Made by a program: the position numbers and the translations under genes
The notes under the pieces: model-generated
What the model was told of the DNA's origin: nothing
Seen by the model: only the letters and a program-made list of their open reading frames with translations
Databases searched by the model: none
DNA from: Anisodus tanguticus
Lineage: Eukaryota > Streptophyta > Magnoliopsida > Solanales > Solanaceae
Length of the DNA: 64,000 bases
Assembly: GCA_034509755.1 (NCBI GenBank)
Contig: CM067559.1
Span: forward strand, 17,218,501 to 17,282,500
Direction: 5' to 3'
Shown: positions 46,596-58,484 of the stretch, piece by piece
Position numbering within the stretch: position 1 is the first letter of the stretch
Layout of the letters: each line of letters opens with the position of its first letter

Positions 46596-48059
46596 AACTA
46601 TTGCGTGGCTCAGTAGGAAAATAGCTACATATATATAAGTTTAATGCAAGACAGACTCTGAGGGGCCTCATAAAACCAATCGGAGTGACTCAAGGTTGTT
46701 ATCCTCCGATTATCGTTATGTAATGGTGTTTGTATCACTAACTGAGAGTCATCAATGATCATAAGAAAACATAGGGTTTAAGAGTCTATCAAGTGGGGGA
46801 GATGCTTCCGAAACAGAAAAACATGAGTCATGAGTTGTAACAATATGATACGAAAGTAATCACAAACTTCAAATTTAAGAGTAATGTTCCTTTTGAATGG
46901 ACATCATTATGGTTATACTTATTCGTCAACCATGCCAAAATAATGAAAGAGTGTGTCTTAACATACCTTGTCCTCGATGCTACAATCATCCTACAAGTCC
47001 TCACACTTCATACGGGTGATTATCTATATCACATAAAAATTGGCATCATTATTGAATCCAAATTTCATAGAAAGATTCATGTAAGTATCTTATCGACAAC
47101 TTCGAACACTCAAATTCTTAAATTATTTTACAAGGGATACTCATGTAATTCAATCTCACGGTTTCATCAAAAATACATTTTCAATAGAAACTCAATTAGG
47201 CATTCTTTCACAATTTTAGCATATATGATTCCATAGGCTTTTCCTATACGAAAAGTCGTATGTGATTCAACCTCACAATCCATCAAACCGTACTTTCCTT
47301 AATCCATATAATACCCAAACAATTCCATCACCTAATTGAACTCACACTTAGCGTAAAACAACCCAATAATTTATATTACGAAGATTTCACAAATTTGTGA
47401 AGTTTTGGTTGTGAAAAATATTTTCACAACTTATTCCAAACCAATAATTACTTGTAAAAATAAGTAGAGTAAGATAAAATTTACCTTGATACACCATAAT
47501 GTTACTCAAAATAATAGGCCAGCTTGCCTCCAAGATTTTCCAAAACCCACTCTTCAAGGAGGTGATAATTCTTACTATAATCACGAGGTTTTCACGTAAT
47601 TCTTGCGGATTTTAGCTTTGATTCTTGCGGATTTTAGCTTTGATTTCGACTTGGGATGTTGGGGTATGTTAGAGAAGGTTTAGGGTTTGGGGAAAATGAA
47701 TTGCAAATTGAGAATTCCAAATATAAATCCGTAACAGACCTGTACTGCCGTAAAAAGACAGTCCCTTTGATGGACCGTCAAACTTTTGATGGTCCGTCAA
47801 TCGCCCCCATCAAACTGCCAAGAAAATTGAGGCTCAGACAGAGTAATTTGACGGTCCGTCAACCAAACCGTCAAGTTGCCCTGTTTTCTGTTTTCGTCGA
47901 AACGTAATTCCTTCGATCCGTTTAACTCCCAAACACTCTGGTACCTCTATAAACATGATATAAACCTTCATTACTTTTTGTAAGGTTGTACCTCTTCTCG
48001 GGACTTCGGTATTCGTTGACGATATGGCGGAACGCGAAAATATGGGGTGTAACAAAAAT

Positions 48060-48500
48060 CTTCGCCAAGTGCCCACGAGACATAACCTGAATGAGGGTTC
48101 CAACACTTGATTTTCACTTATTGGAAAATATTGACAAGCCTCAGTCCTAGCCATAGTCTACTATGTACACCAGATTCACCATGCCTACTTTAAGAACAAC
48201 TATTAGCATATTCACCATACATCTATCAGATAGTGACAAACTTGTTTGTACCATGCTTTGCCCAGTGTGACTTCAAATTAATTAGATTAGACTCTGATTC
48301 TTAGTGGTGTTTTAGATCGGGTTTAGATGAATCTAAATGTCATACTGATAATATTTTTCATCTTAAGGTGACGATAAATCATTGGCAAGTTTCAGAGACG
48401 GTACAAAACGAAATTTTTTTAAAATGTATTATATATTAGAGTTATCATTCTTTTTAAATTTCACATATAAGTGCTAAACTATACATATTTTTTATGAGAA
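48060..48500. other. Spacer, no feature recognised
   Basis: Between the gypsy-like element and the MULE-like element; no frame or repeat terminus recognised. Confidence 0.4.
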
Positions 48501-48505
48501 AATAC

Positions 48506-49645
48506 ATAAAATTACTCCTTAACTTGTCTCCAAAACTCACTTTAGTTGTTTAATTTTAAGAGTGTTTATATACCCCTATACTTGTTTAAAGTGAAATTAA
48601 TACCTCTTTACAAATAAAGAGCCAATCTTATTAGTGAGGGTGTTATACACGCGCTGCCACATCAATGCAGAATTCTATTGATTTTTAATCCTACTGCTTT
48701 TCTTTCTTTTTTTATTCAAGGTAATTATTTTCACATTAATTAATCCCTATTTAATTATTATAATCCCTTAAATAATTATATCTCAATCAACTCTTCTCTA
48801 TCTTTAGCGTCCCACCGGAAACATACATTCTCCGACGAACCGATGACCCGTTAATCCCCACTCGACGAACAATCCATATATGTTTCCCGGTAGTACATCG
48901 ACAACTATGTGTCTCTTAATAACCCCAAATGCTTTCTTTCTCTTCTCTTCTGTACCTTCCCCTTCTCGATCATCTTCAATGGCACCCTCATATTCCACCC
49001 CACAAAGCAATGGCCATAAAAAGTCTCGGTAGGTTAGATTCTAACAGCGAATCCTACAATAGAGTTTTTGTTAATTTTGTTTCCTAAATAAACTAACGGT
49101 ACTCTCCCCTCTTTTATGCTAAGGGTTGTCACTGTGTTATGAGGTTTCAAAAGTCTAGCACCCAACATTTTAATTTCAAGTTAAATCGATGAAACAAATT
49201 AACAAATTCAAATGTAAATCAATGCCAATAGGAAAGTAAGAAAGTTGACCTACTATTGAATATGGAGGGAGGATTAATTTAATCTTGACTTTTTATTTTT
49301 TCCCATTTTAGGAAGAACTGTTCCGATGGCCTGGGCAATGAACAGATGAGAAAGAGAAAATAAAGAAAGAGAAAGGAAGAAAATGGATAAAGAGAAAATT
49401 TAAATTGAAAGGAAATATTAAAAAAAAAATGCTAAATCTAATCCAATTGAAAGATGCATGTGTATAATTTGAATTACTTTTTTTGCTTTTTTTCCTCTTC
49501 ACGCGCTGATAGCCTATTGATGGTAAATATTTTACCACGTCACCTTTTAGGGTTATTTAATTCCACTTCAAACAAGTATAGAAAAATACTTGTAAAATTA
49601 AATTGCTATAATGAATTTTGAAGACAAGTTAAGAGGTGCTATTAT
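48506..49645. mobile_element. MULE-like element with about 100-bp terminal inverted repeats
   Basis: 48506-48603 and the reverse complement of about 49550-49645 align over about 95 bp at roughly 70-75% by eye, sharing CTTAACTTGTCT, TTTAATTTTA and CTATACTTGTTT...AGTG. Long TIRs with a non-coding or foreign interior are typical of Mutator-like elements. A 9-bp target duplication is not certain (ATTTTTTAT on the left, GTTTTTTAT on the right is the best pair). The interior carries non-repeat sequence (48800-49035). Confidence 0.55.
48800..49035 (+). other. Possible captured gene 5' segment inside the MULE-like element
   Basis: Higher GC than the surroundings. A CT-rich leader (CTTTCTTTCTCTTCTCTTC) is followed by TTCAATGGCACCCTC, which looks like a plant 5' UTR and start codon, with a frame of only 17 codons. 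The opposite strand has a 68-codon frame (48804-49010). No known protein is recognised, so capture is a guess. Confidence 0.3.
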
Positions 49646-49688
49646 GTTTTTTATTAAATTTGTTAAATGAAGTTTATATAGACACACA

Positions 49689-50641
49689 TAGGGATGGCAA
49701 CGGATCGGATTTGGACCGGATCCTACTAGATCCAGATCCGTTTTTCATATCTGGATCCAGATCCATCGGGTCCATAAAAATCAGATCCAAATCCGAATCC
49801 ATCGAATCTACTAGGTCCACAGATCGGATCTCCACATGTAAAATCAGTAGCAATTTCTAAATAATTAATTGTTTTCGTTGTATGAATAAGACTGTCCAAA
49901 TCAGTAGCAGCAAAATTAGGTTGCTTGTTGAAAAATCACCTTACATGCTTGCAATTTGTAAATTGATAGTAGGATTTGTCAACTTAATTTTAGGAGGATT
50001 TTTCAACTCTTTAGAATTGTCAACTCAAAGTCTCAAACACAGTTTCCCTATTTTTTAATGCATCTTTTGTAGGGGTAGACTGGTGGTTCAAAGTTCAAAC
50101 TGAAGTAGATACAGCTACAATAATTAATAAAAGAGTAAATTTCACTCATCATCTTAATCGGTTAAGGTTAGCAAATAGTATCGTCGCAACATTTGAATAA
50201 GACAGACTTGAATTAACATTTTCTCTGAATTTTTAAAAATTTGGATATGTTTTTCCACATTAATTATTTTGACATTTGACAATGTTTTTCAAATAATTTT
50301 TTTTACTCTCTAAAGTAATAATCAATGACATATCTCGAAATAATTATACCAAGAAATATGTTAAATGATTTAAAAATACAAAAATTATGAAAATTTTTAA
50401 GAAAATACTTATAAAATTACATTCTATGTTATGAATATATTTAATTATAAATGGATCCACGGGTCAGATCTGTACCGGATACGAATCTCAAATACAAGAT
50501 CCAGATCCAGATCCGATCCGTCAGAAACGGATCCGGGTCCAATCCGGATCCGTCGGGTCCAAATTTTGAAGATCCATATCCTCTAAAACGGATCTAGATC
50601 CATCGGATCCGGACCGAGTCCAGGATCCACTGTCATCTCTA
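49689..50641. mobile_element. hAT-type element with GGATC-rich subterminal regions (953 bp)
   Basis: The ends TAGGGATGGCAACGG and TAGAGATGACAGTGG (inverted) match at 10 to 11 of 15 bases. Flanking GACACACA (49681-49688) and GACACACT (50642-50649) form an 8-bp duplication with one mismatch. Both ends are packed with GGATCC, GATCCAGATCC and GGATCGG modules for 130-200 bp. The interior is AT-rich and non-coding. Confidence 0.8.
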
Positions 50642-50649
50642 GACACACT

Positions 50650-51047
50650 TATGCAAAAACAAATAGGGTCACCATTCTTTCTTTTGTACTTGTTGTCTAT
50701 AATGTAGTATTCTATGTTTAACTTGACATAATAACATTACAATTTATATTAGTAAAGATAAATTCAAGTTAATAAGATGTTAGTCATATATTTGCAATAC
50801 ATTACCTTGGATTTTATTGTAAAAAACTTTATTTATTAATATGAAAAGTTGATTAGTTTAATCAATGTACTAAAATACATTAATTGTTAAAGGGTAGATA
50901 GTCTTTCTTTCTTTCCTTTTTTATCTAAAGTTCGTTTTACCTTTTTCTTTCTTCTCAAATTTTAATATTATCTAAATAAAAATAAAATCATAAAATACAG
51001 TGTTAAAATTTTTGAGGCCTCACAATTTGGAGAACTAAAACAGAGTC
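50650..51047. other. AT-rich spacer
   Basis: No feature recognised between the hAT-type and copia elements. Confidence 0.4.
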
Positions 51048-51052
51048 TTCTA

Positions 51053-52188
51053 TGTTGGATATGTAAAGCACGTACGGGAATTGTAAATAACTATTACATT
51101 GATCGAAAGGATAAACAACAAAGATTACAACAACAAGTTGTCAATCTCTTGATCTTGAATTGAAACTTCTAATATGGATCTTGTATTCAGAAATACAAGA
51201 ACATAAACTGCTACAATTGTGACTTGTAGAACCGCTGAAATTTCGAATGGTTAGAGTCCTTTGAGATTCAAGTTCACACCTGAAACACTTAGCAACTAAT
51301 TAGATAATCACAACACCACAGGCTGAGTCAAGAGATGACTTTCTGTCTTTAAGACAAGATTTCCCCCGTGTATAGGCTTTACGGAAGTGTGGACAATAGT
51401 CTCCAAAGATAAAACAACAAACTATCAAATGTGCAAAGCCTACACAAATGACCTCAGCGAAGAACACGAACAATGAAGATTGATAAGATAAGGATTGCTT
51501 ATAAAAAAAAATGATCCCTTTGTGGTGTTGTATGTCTCTTGTTTTATTTCTGTTATGAACATCTATAGAATTAAGCCAAAGACCTCAATTTATAGGTGTG
51601 CAAGATGGCCTTTCAAATGCTTCATAATGGCATTCAATTGCCATGTAATGGATGGCATTTAACCCCCAAGTAATGCAGCAACATAATGGTCCAAGTAATG
51701 GTCATTATTGAGTGGATTCAATGCCATTGAAACCACCTCAACAGTCAAACTTTTGGGATTCCGTCGAGCAAACACTGCCTGGGAAGCGTCGCGGCGCTGC
51801 AGCATTAGCGTCGCGGCTCTTGAATTCCAAAAGTCCAGTTAGCGCCGCGACGCTGCAAGGGGGCGCTCCGGCGCCGCGACTCAGTCTTGGAGGCGTCGCG
51901 GCCCTTCTCAGCTCCGCGGCCCTTTTCTGACCCGTACCATCTTACACTTCGCACAATCCTTCATTATTTACCAACATGGAACACTTGTTATTTAGCCAAT
52001 AACCGTCCATCATTCTATGTCTCAAACATTTCACTTACATACCAATATCTCTTTCATTAACGAAATTTACGATACTTGGCACTAAGATTGCACGTGTGTG
52101 GAAATGAAATTTCCGACGTGCGGGGCCCCAATTGTTCGAGTCATAAATAATGGAATAAACTTAATTCCACAATAGTAAATTTCCAACA
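51053..52188 (-). repeat. 3' LTR of the 6.9 kb copia element
   Basis: 1136 bp; + strand TGTTGGATATGTAAAGC to TTTCCAACA. Contains a GC-rich GTCGCGGCGCTGCAGC block near 51790-51920, where a chance ORF arises. Confidence 0.9.
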
Positions 52189-52200
52189 ACCCCATCTTGA
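52189..52200 (-). other. Polypurine tract of the 6.9 kb copia element
   Basis: The minus strand reads CTTTCAAGATGGGGT directly before the 3' LTR. Confidence 0.6.
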
Positions 52201-52748
52201 AAGAGATTTTGGCGCACACACAAGGTAAATACTTTCAGCAATCGTTCAGCGAAAAGATATTGCATCAGGAGAGGTAGTTTCGGCTTTGAAACTTCCCTAG
52301 TTGAATACCATCGGACTTACTTACTGCGCGGTGAACGTGATGTCTGGAACCGCCAGTGTTTAATGTAAGCCAAGATAACGGTACCAACATAATAGCTCCC
52401 ATTTATTCGTTTCTTCTTATTGTTCTGTCCGTTGTGGCCGTGGACACACTTGGATTCTTAAGTACATTCACTTGTGGCGGTCTGTCCTCACACTTAAATA
52501 GGTGATCTCCTACAAGGTATCCTGCTATACCCCACTTCACAAGTGTTAGAAATTATTAAAAGTTTTCCCAACCTTAATCTCAACCGTTTGAGGATCGTTA
52601 AAGGTTTGGAAGCTTAACCTTTACCCACCATGTAGGTAGCACTTTAATGTCTATCGCGGGAACGACTTTGGATTTACGTTTCTTTACAGAAATCATAATC
52701 CGAAGTGCTCTTGCTTCCACCGAAGCGCTCAACTGAACCTTTTGCATC

Positions 52749-53665
52749 TTAGTTTTCCTCTTTAACCAAATTCTTAGGATCTCCAGTCAGTATGGTTGGG
52801 TTACCACCGCAAAAGTTCGTATTGTTTGGTTTTAAGCCCATTCCCCTAGACAGGCAGAACTCTTGATCTTCAGGTAGTCCTTTAGTTAAAGGGTCCGCTA
52901 TATCATTTGATTTGGAATCAAAGAAGTGACACCTGTGGTGATCAACTGACATACGATCTTATGTCTCCGACAGATCCGACAGATATGTCCAGACACTGTC
53001 ATCCGTTCCCTTCCTGAAGCCGATAGACTAGCCATATTTTATAACTACCGACGGCACGAGTTTCTCCCAATAAGGGACGTCCTCTAAGGAGCCGTGAAGT
53101 TACTCAACTTCTTCTCATGCTTTGTTTATAGCGATAAACTCCGATTACATCATGAATCGGCCGATGCAAGTTTGCTTAAAGGATTTTCCAAGATACACTA
53201 TACACATTTACTCGTGGCTTTGGTGTTATTTATGTTCGATGTCCAGTTTGCATCATTGTGTTCTCCCAGAACCGCTGGACATCTGAAATACCATAATCCG
53301 TAGATAAGCAAATATTTCAGATATCGTCACATCCGATTTAACGCCTTCTATCGATCAGTTTTTAGAATCACGAGTGAACCTTAGTTCAACTGATCTACTT
53401 TGTAAGCCGATACCATGTCGGTTGTAGTGTGTAAAATACATTGAACTATATGTGACCTGCGCATATCGCTCCTGGTAAATGGGTGCACCATGATTCCAAT
53501 CAACTCTATGATTTGTATCCATTGGTGGCTTCAACGATACTGTCAACTATCTCACAACTGAGTTTGGAGTTAGACCAGTCCGTTAGATGTCTTAGAAATC
53601 TCAATTCCTAAGATGTCATCTGTGATACCCATATCTTTCATGACTTTTGTTTCAATATGACTTCC
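52749..53665 (-). pseudogene. copia RT tail and RNase H remnants
   Basis: The minus strand reads KVMKDMG...DDILGIEISKTSNG near 53590-53655, the copia RT-RNase H connection. Then ERYAQVTYSSMY corresponds to the conserved tract before TRPDI, which is destroyed. Close to the 3' end, SNDIADPLTKGLPEDQEF and SRGMGLKP (52749-52952) are the RNase H C-terminus. Stops interrupt all of it. Confidence 0.7.
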
Positions 53666-54383
53666 ACTTTTAGACTGTTGGTTTTTCAATTGTTGGCTTT
53701 CTAATTATAGAGTCAATGTTTCTGTTATCAGGTTCATTATTTCTGTTTTATCTAAAACTTCCAGGACCAAAATGTAAACATTTCAAGGACCAAAATGAAA
53801 GTTCAGGAAGAAGCCCAACAGTCCAACAAACCAACTTTGATCCTCTCCTTCCAACTCTCCGGTTAAAAAGGTTATTTCAACATCCATGTCACGCAAGACT
53901 GCAATGGCCCTGGATATTAAGCTATTCACAGTGGAGCACATGTACAAGTGGCCGAGGCCTTATACTCGTAAGTAGATCCATCTACTTTGTACTCAATTTT
54001 GAGTATCCACTTTCACAACCCAAAGATTCTTTTCCCGGAGGAAGGTCAATCATTACACAAGTATGGTTCTATTTAATGGAATTTATTTCTCTCTATGTAG
54101 CTTCTTTCCAAAGCGGAGATGACAATTTTTTGTTAATTGTCCATGGTTTGTTCTTAACCATACAAGCTAGAAGGCCTGGAACAAGTCTTTGTCCCCTCTT
54201 TGCTCCGTCTCGGTTCAACATCTAGAATCCTTGAGTTCTGTAGATCTGGAATATTAAGTTCCGGCTAGTCAGCAACTTCCTAGTCTTGTAGCTCTGGAAC
54301 GTCTGGTTCCTGACAATCAGGTACTCGCGGGTTCTTGTTAACCTCGAGCAATTACTTCTTTTCCCTTATCAAGGAATGTTATC

Positions 54384-54608
54384 CTAAAAGAATTCAGCAT
54401 TCTTTGACACCAAGAGGCGATAAGCACTACTGTTATTTACAGATCCAGTGGGTATGCAATTTACAATCTTAGGTCCAACTTGACTTGTTTCGGTATTCCA
54501 ACTTCTACCAAGCCACCCCACAACATAACATTTGTAGGTGGGATCCTTTTCATGTTTCACACGGAGGGTTATCCTTATCCTTATGCGTAGTTCTGTTGAG
54601 AATCGCAT
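54384..54608 (-). pseudogene. copia integrase C-terminal remnant
   Basis: An open stretch of 74 codons contains YVVGWLG..., VGPKIVNCI and NSSAYRLLVSKNAEFF, which match the copia region after the integrase core, where related proteins read 'GPK-x-DC-I-GY-...-NS-AYRFLV'. The surrounding frames are broken. The + strand ORF at 53716-54225 is antisense to this pol interior and is not a gene. Confidence 0.65.
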
Positions 54609-55485
54609 TAGCGGTAAGGATCGTCTTGCCCCACATATTTTAGGCGTACGACTTTGCGTTTGGCTAACACCGTTAGACTGAGGTGAGTAATAAGCAGTCG
54701 TTTGATCAATGATGTTTCACATTCTCACCCTCTATCACTACGAATTCCTCAATCCGTAGGTTTAGTTAATTTTGAATTTATACTTTATAGCGCTTATCCG
54801 CTTCAACAACTTCATCTTTTCTTTTCAACAAACAAATGATGCAATACGTTGTACCATCGTCAATGAAGGTCACAAAGTACTTGTGTCCCCCCTCTATTTT
54901 GTACAAACTTTAAATCACCCATGTATGTGTGACTAAGTTCTAGAAGAGCGGTGCTTCTTTCGCTATTTCTTTGACGAAACTTGTCTCCCCCCTCTATTTT
55001 GTACAAACTTCAATTCACCCATGTAGGTGTGACTAAGTTCTAGAGGAGCGATGATTCTTTCGCTATTCCTTTGACAGAATGGAAAAGTGATTTTGCCTCT
55101 TCGCCTACCTCACATTCATTTTGAGGGTTTATGTCGACATAAGGCAACAATCTTAACTTCGTTAGCTTTTGAATGACTTTTTATTTAACGTGTCTTAATC
55201 TATGATGGCATAGATGCACGGATTACAAATATATCATTCACTTAGCTACAGACATACTGTACCATTCTTAGTTATTACAGACCTGTTGGACTAGTCTCAA
55301 ACTAGCTTGACCAACAACGTCCCTTAAACCAAATTTGGGACGTGTATCACCTCCTTTTAGAATGATCCTATTCCCTGAAGTCCTATTAAGGACAATCTCT
55401 CCAACCCCTTCTACTTTAAAGGTGGCGTTGTTTCACATGAACAACCTTTTACCCGTGTTTAGGGCATAACCGGATCATATGTGAT

Positions 55486-55835
55486 CTGGATACTCTGGCC
55501 CACTCCAATTGCTTTGGCAGACTAAGTGTCCAATTTCTTTTCTGCCTTTCTTTTGTCCTTCAGATCATTTAAGACCTAGAAACTCTAGCCCACCTCACTA
55601 GGCGTCCATTACTTTTATGCCTTTCTTTTGGCCTTCAGATCATTTAAGACCAGAAAACTCTGGCCCACCTCATTAGGTGTCTATTAATTTTCTGTCTTTC
55701 TTCTGGCCTTCAGATCATTTAAGACCTGGAAACTCTGGCCCACCTCATTAGATGTCCATTACTTTTCTGCCTTTCTTTTGGCCTTCAGATCATTTAAGAC
55801 ATGGAAATTCTGGCACTCCAGTCACCCGTAGGCTT
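55486..55835 (-). repeat. 75-bp tandem repeats, about four units, in frame
   Basis: CAGATCATTTAAGAC begins at 55561, 55636, 55711 and 55786, exactly 75 bp apart, with a partial unit on each side. Seventy-five bases is 25 codons. Read on the minus strand one frame gives WTPNEVGQSF, VLNDLKAKRKAEK per unit, with decay stops at the joints. It lies in the 5' half of the element, so it probably extended a gag-like protein (inference). Confidence 0.8.
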
Positions 55836-56337
55836 TGTACGACTGAGTGTCCAATATCATCCTATCAAATGAAGGACCTTCTGTCAGATAGGTGACAGGT
55901 TCAACGTCTTAAGATAAGTCATTATCTCTTAGTCTTCTTCCCTTGTGATTGGTGCCCAGGGAAATCTCTGGCGCTTACTTAAGAGTGGTAATAGTTTTTG
56001 CACAGTCAGTGGATCTCTCCCCTTCGTATTGCGAACATACTTTACATATTTTTAATAATTACACCAAAAAGAACAGATCTTTTAAGTTTTGTTTACAATA
56101 GTCCAATCTTTAATCGGGAAGGAATGAGATTCATTATATGATTTTAGAGTGTAGGGAATATAAGTTTTTAATGAAAACACTTTCATATTCCCAGCCTTTC
56201 TTTACACACTCTTAATCAGATATTAACTAAACACATTATAGATAAGGAAGGATAATTAACTTAGACCTTTTGGATTCTGGCCCACTACAGTTAGACTGAG
56301 TGTCCATATCATCCTTACCATAATTCGAATCCTTTGT

Positions 56338-56811
56338 CTAGGACAGATATAGGTCTTTTGCTACATGATAGAACATCATCTTCAACCTTCTCCTCTTGTC
56401 TCGGTTTACATCATCAGCCTCTCGTGGGCGCTTGTTTCCACCACCCTCGGGAGCGGTGACACCAACTCGTCCTTGATCTTTAGCCATACTAACATGACTA
56501 TCATCAGTATCTTGAGGATTAGCATCAGATCTAGAGATCCCACCTTTGACGAAAATAGATTTGTAACTATCCTCAAAGAGAGAACCAAAAATAGGACAAG
56601 ATTTGAAAGCACGGTTATTGTCAGAGACAATGTTTGCACTGTTAACAGAACTGTCTTCAACCAGAAAACCACAACCATAGCCAGATTTGGTCACACACTT
56701 ATCGACCAACATCTTTCGAACACTAATACAATCTTGTCTTAAAATTATTGGATATGTAAAGCACGTACGGGAATAGTAAATAACTATTACAGTGATCGAA
56801 AGGATAAACAA
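56338..56811 (-). pseudogene. 5' ORF of the 6.9 kb copia element, function uncertain
   Basis: An open frame of 157 codons starts in the 5' LTR and runs through the position where gag should begin. The likely start is the Met before LVDKCVTKSGYGCGFLV, just after the LTR. The product has an acidic/Ser-Asn-rich part and ends in a basic KRPREADDVNRDKRRRLK stretch, possibly RNA-binding or nuclear-targeting. I do not recognise it as a standard copia gag, and no CCHC knuckle is visible. It may be an N-terminal gag exon of this lineage or a chance frame. Confidence 0.4.
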
Positions 56812-57915
56812 TAAAGATTACAACAACAAGTTGTCAATCTCTTGATCTTGAATTGGAACTTCAAATCTGGATCTTGTATTCAGAAATACAAGAACATGAA
56901 CTGCTACACTTGTGGCTTATAAAACCGCTGAGAATCCGAACGGTTAGAGTCCTTTGAGATTCAAGTTCACACCTGAAAAACTTAGCAACCAATTAGATAA
57001 TCACAACACCACCGGCTGAGTCGAGAGATGGCTATCTGTCTTTAAGACAAGATTGCCCCCGTGTATAGGCTTTACGGAAGTGTGGACAATAGTCTCCCAA
57101 GATAAAACAGTAAACTATCAAATGTGCAAAGCCTACACAAATGACCTCAGCGAAGAAAACGAACAATGAAGATTGCTAAGAAAAGGATTGCTTATCAGAA
57201 GAACTGATCTCTTTGTGGTGTTGTATGTCTCTTGTTTTATTTCTGTTATGTTCATCTATAGAATTGAGCTAAAGACCTCAATTCATAGGTGTGCAAGATG
57301 GCCTTTCAAATGCCCTATAATGGCATTCAACTGTCATGTAATGGATGGCATTTAACCCCCAACTAATGCAACAACATAATGGTCTAAGTAATGGCCATTA
57401 TTGGGTGGATTCAATGCCATTGAAACCACTTTAACAGCCAAACCTTTGGAATTCTATCGAGCAAACACTGCCTAGGAAGTGTCGCGGCGCTGCAGCATTA
57501 GCGCCGCGACGTCGCGGCTCCAGAATGCCAAAAGGCCAATTAGTGCTGCAAGGGGATGCCGCGGCACTGCAAGGGGACGCCGCGGTGCTCCGGCGCCTCG
57601 ACCTAGTCCGGGAGGCGTCGCGGCCCTTCTCGGCTCCGCGACCCTTTTCCGACCCGTACCATCTTACACTTCGCACGATCCTTCCTTCCTTCGTTTACCA
57701 ACGTGGAACACTTGTTATTTAGCCAATAACCGTCCATCATTCTATGTTTCAAATATTTCACTTACGCACCAATATCTCTTTCATTAACGAAATTTACTAT
57801 ACTTGGCACTAAGATTGCACGTGTGTGGAAATGACATTTCCAACGTGCGAGACCCCAATTGTTCGAGTCATAAATAATAGAATAAATTTAATTCCACATT
57901 AGTGAATTTTCAACA
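56746..57915 (-). repeat. 5' LTR of the 6.9 kb copia element
   Basis: 1170 bp; + strand starts TATTGGATATG (TG mutated to TA) and ends TTTCAACA. Contains the same GC-rich GTCGCGGCGC block near 57480-57650. No recognisable tRNA primer site follows inside (minus strand begins ATTTTAAGACAAGATTG). Confidence 0.9.
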
Positions 57916-58052
57916 TTCTCTTCTGACATCCCTTAAGCCACCCCTGAAAATAAGATAGTGTCTTTTATAAAGTTGTCATTCAAAACTTGGTTCAACTCTT
58001 GGACTTAAAGTATGGGAGCTTGAATCTTGTGTTTTTTTTTGTTTTTTTTTTA

Positions 58053-58275
58053 CTCATTATCCCATTTTATATGAAAGTCTTAGACTTGGCATGAAGTATA
58101 AAATATAAAGATTTTTTAATTTTATGGTTTAAAATTAGTCAAAGATATTTGTATGATTATAGATCATATTGGTAAGCGTAAAAGATAAAATTTAAAGTTA
58201 AATTATTGATAAATAAGGAAAGATATCATTCTTTTTGAGATGATTAAAAAGAAAAGTGTGTCATACAAGAAAATA
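58053..58275. mobile_element. Diverged Stowaway-type MITE
   Basis: Starts TA then CTCATTATCCCATTTTATATG. The interior (AAAGTTAAATTATTGATAAATA, ATCATTCTTTTTGAG) matches the Stowaway at 24366. The right end is not clear. Confidence 0.4.
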
Positions 58276-58373
58276 TTTTTATACGCATAGCTAGCTGAAA
58301 TGATACTCCCTACCCAATAAATGATTTGAAATGTTTAGCTGTAATATGTAGTCCATTATTTTACTAATTATTT

Positions 58374-58484
58374 ACAGCCTCTTGCAGAAATGTGAGGTAA
58401 GGTTGCGTACAATAGATTTTTGTGGTTCGGTTCTTAACTGAACCCCGCACATAGCGGGAGCTTAATGCACCGGACTGCCGTTTT
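58374..58484 (+). mobile_element. TS-family SINE, 5'-truncated
   Basis: Begins ACAGCCTCTTGCAGAAATG and runs through GGTAAGGTTGCGTACAA to CCCGCACATAGCGGGAGC and CACCGGACTGCCGTTTT. The pol III promoter part is missing. Confidence 0.8.

Larger units (their letters stand above)
36435..48054 (-). mobile_element. Gypsy-like LTR retrotransposon with nested solo LTR; non-autonomous
   Basis: Minus orientation. The 3' LTR is 36435-38726 and the 5' LTR is 43559-48054, the latter split by an independent solo LTR (44375-46595). Without that insertion both LTRs are about 2.3 kb. Flanking AAACT (36430-36434) and AAAAT (48055-48059) agree at four of five bases. A polypurine tract and a tRNA-Met type primer site are in the expected places. 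The 4.8 kb interior shows a decayed gag with a zinc knuckle but no protease, RT or integrase that I can detect, so it depended on partners in trans. Confidence 0.85.
43559..48054 (-). repeat. 5' LTR of the gypsy-like element, split by a solo LTR
   Basis: + strand reads TGTCACACCCCAACCTTGGG to 44374 and resumes at 46596, ending GGGGTGTAACA. The two pieces join to about 2.27 kb and align along the 3' LTR. Confidence 0.85.
51053..57915 (-). mobile_element. Ty1/copia LTR retrotransposon, decayed (6.9 kb)
   Basis: Minus orientation, LTRs of about 1.15 kb. Flanks TTCTA (51048-51052) and TTCTC (57916-57920) agree at four of five bases. The interior keeps recognisable integrase C-terminal, RT-tail and RNase H pieces in the copia order, all with stops and shifts. 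The RNase H end (ADPLTKGL...SRGMGLKP) suggests a lineage different from the two short-LTR copia elements here. Confidence 0.85.

Noticed and set aside
53716..54225. 169-codon + strand ORF in the 6.9 kb copia element
   Set aside because: It is antisense to decayed pol, has no domain and lies where minus-strand integrase remnants continue.
56365..56742. 125-codon + strand ORF
   Set aside because: It lies opposite the minus-strand 5' ORF of the copia element and has no ATG context or domain.
57431..57787. ORFs on both strands in GC-rich sequence at 57.4-57.8 kb (and 51.7-51.9 kb)
   Set aside because: They arise from the GTCGCGGCGC block repeated in both LTRs.
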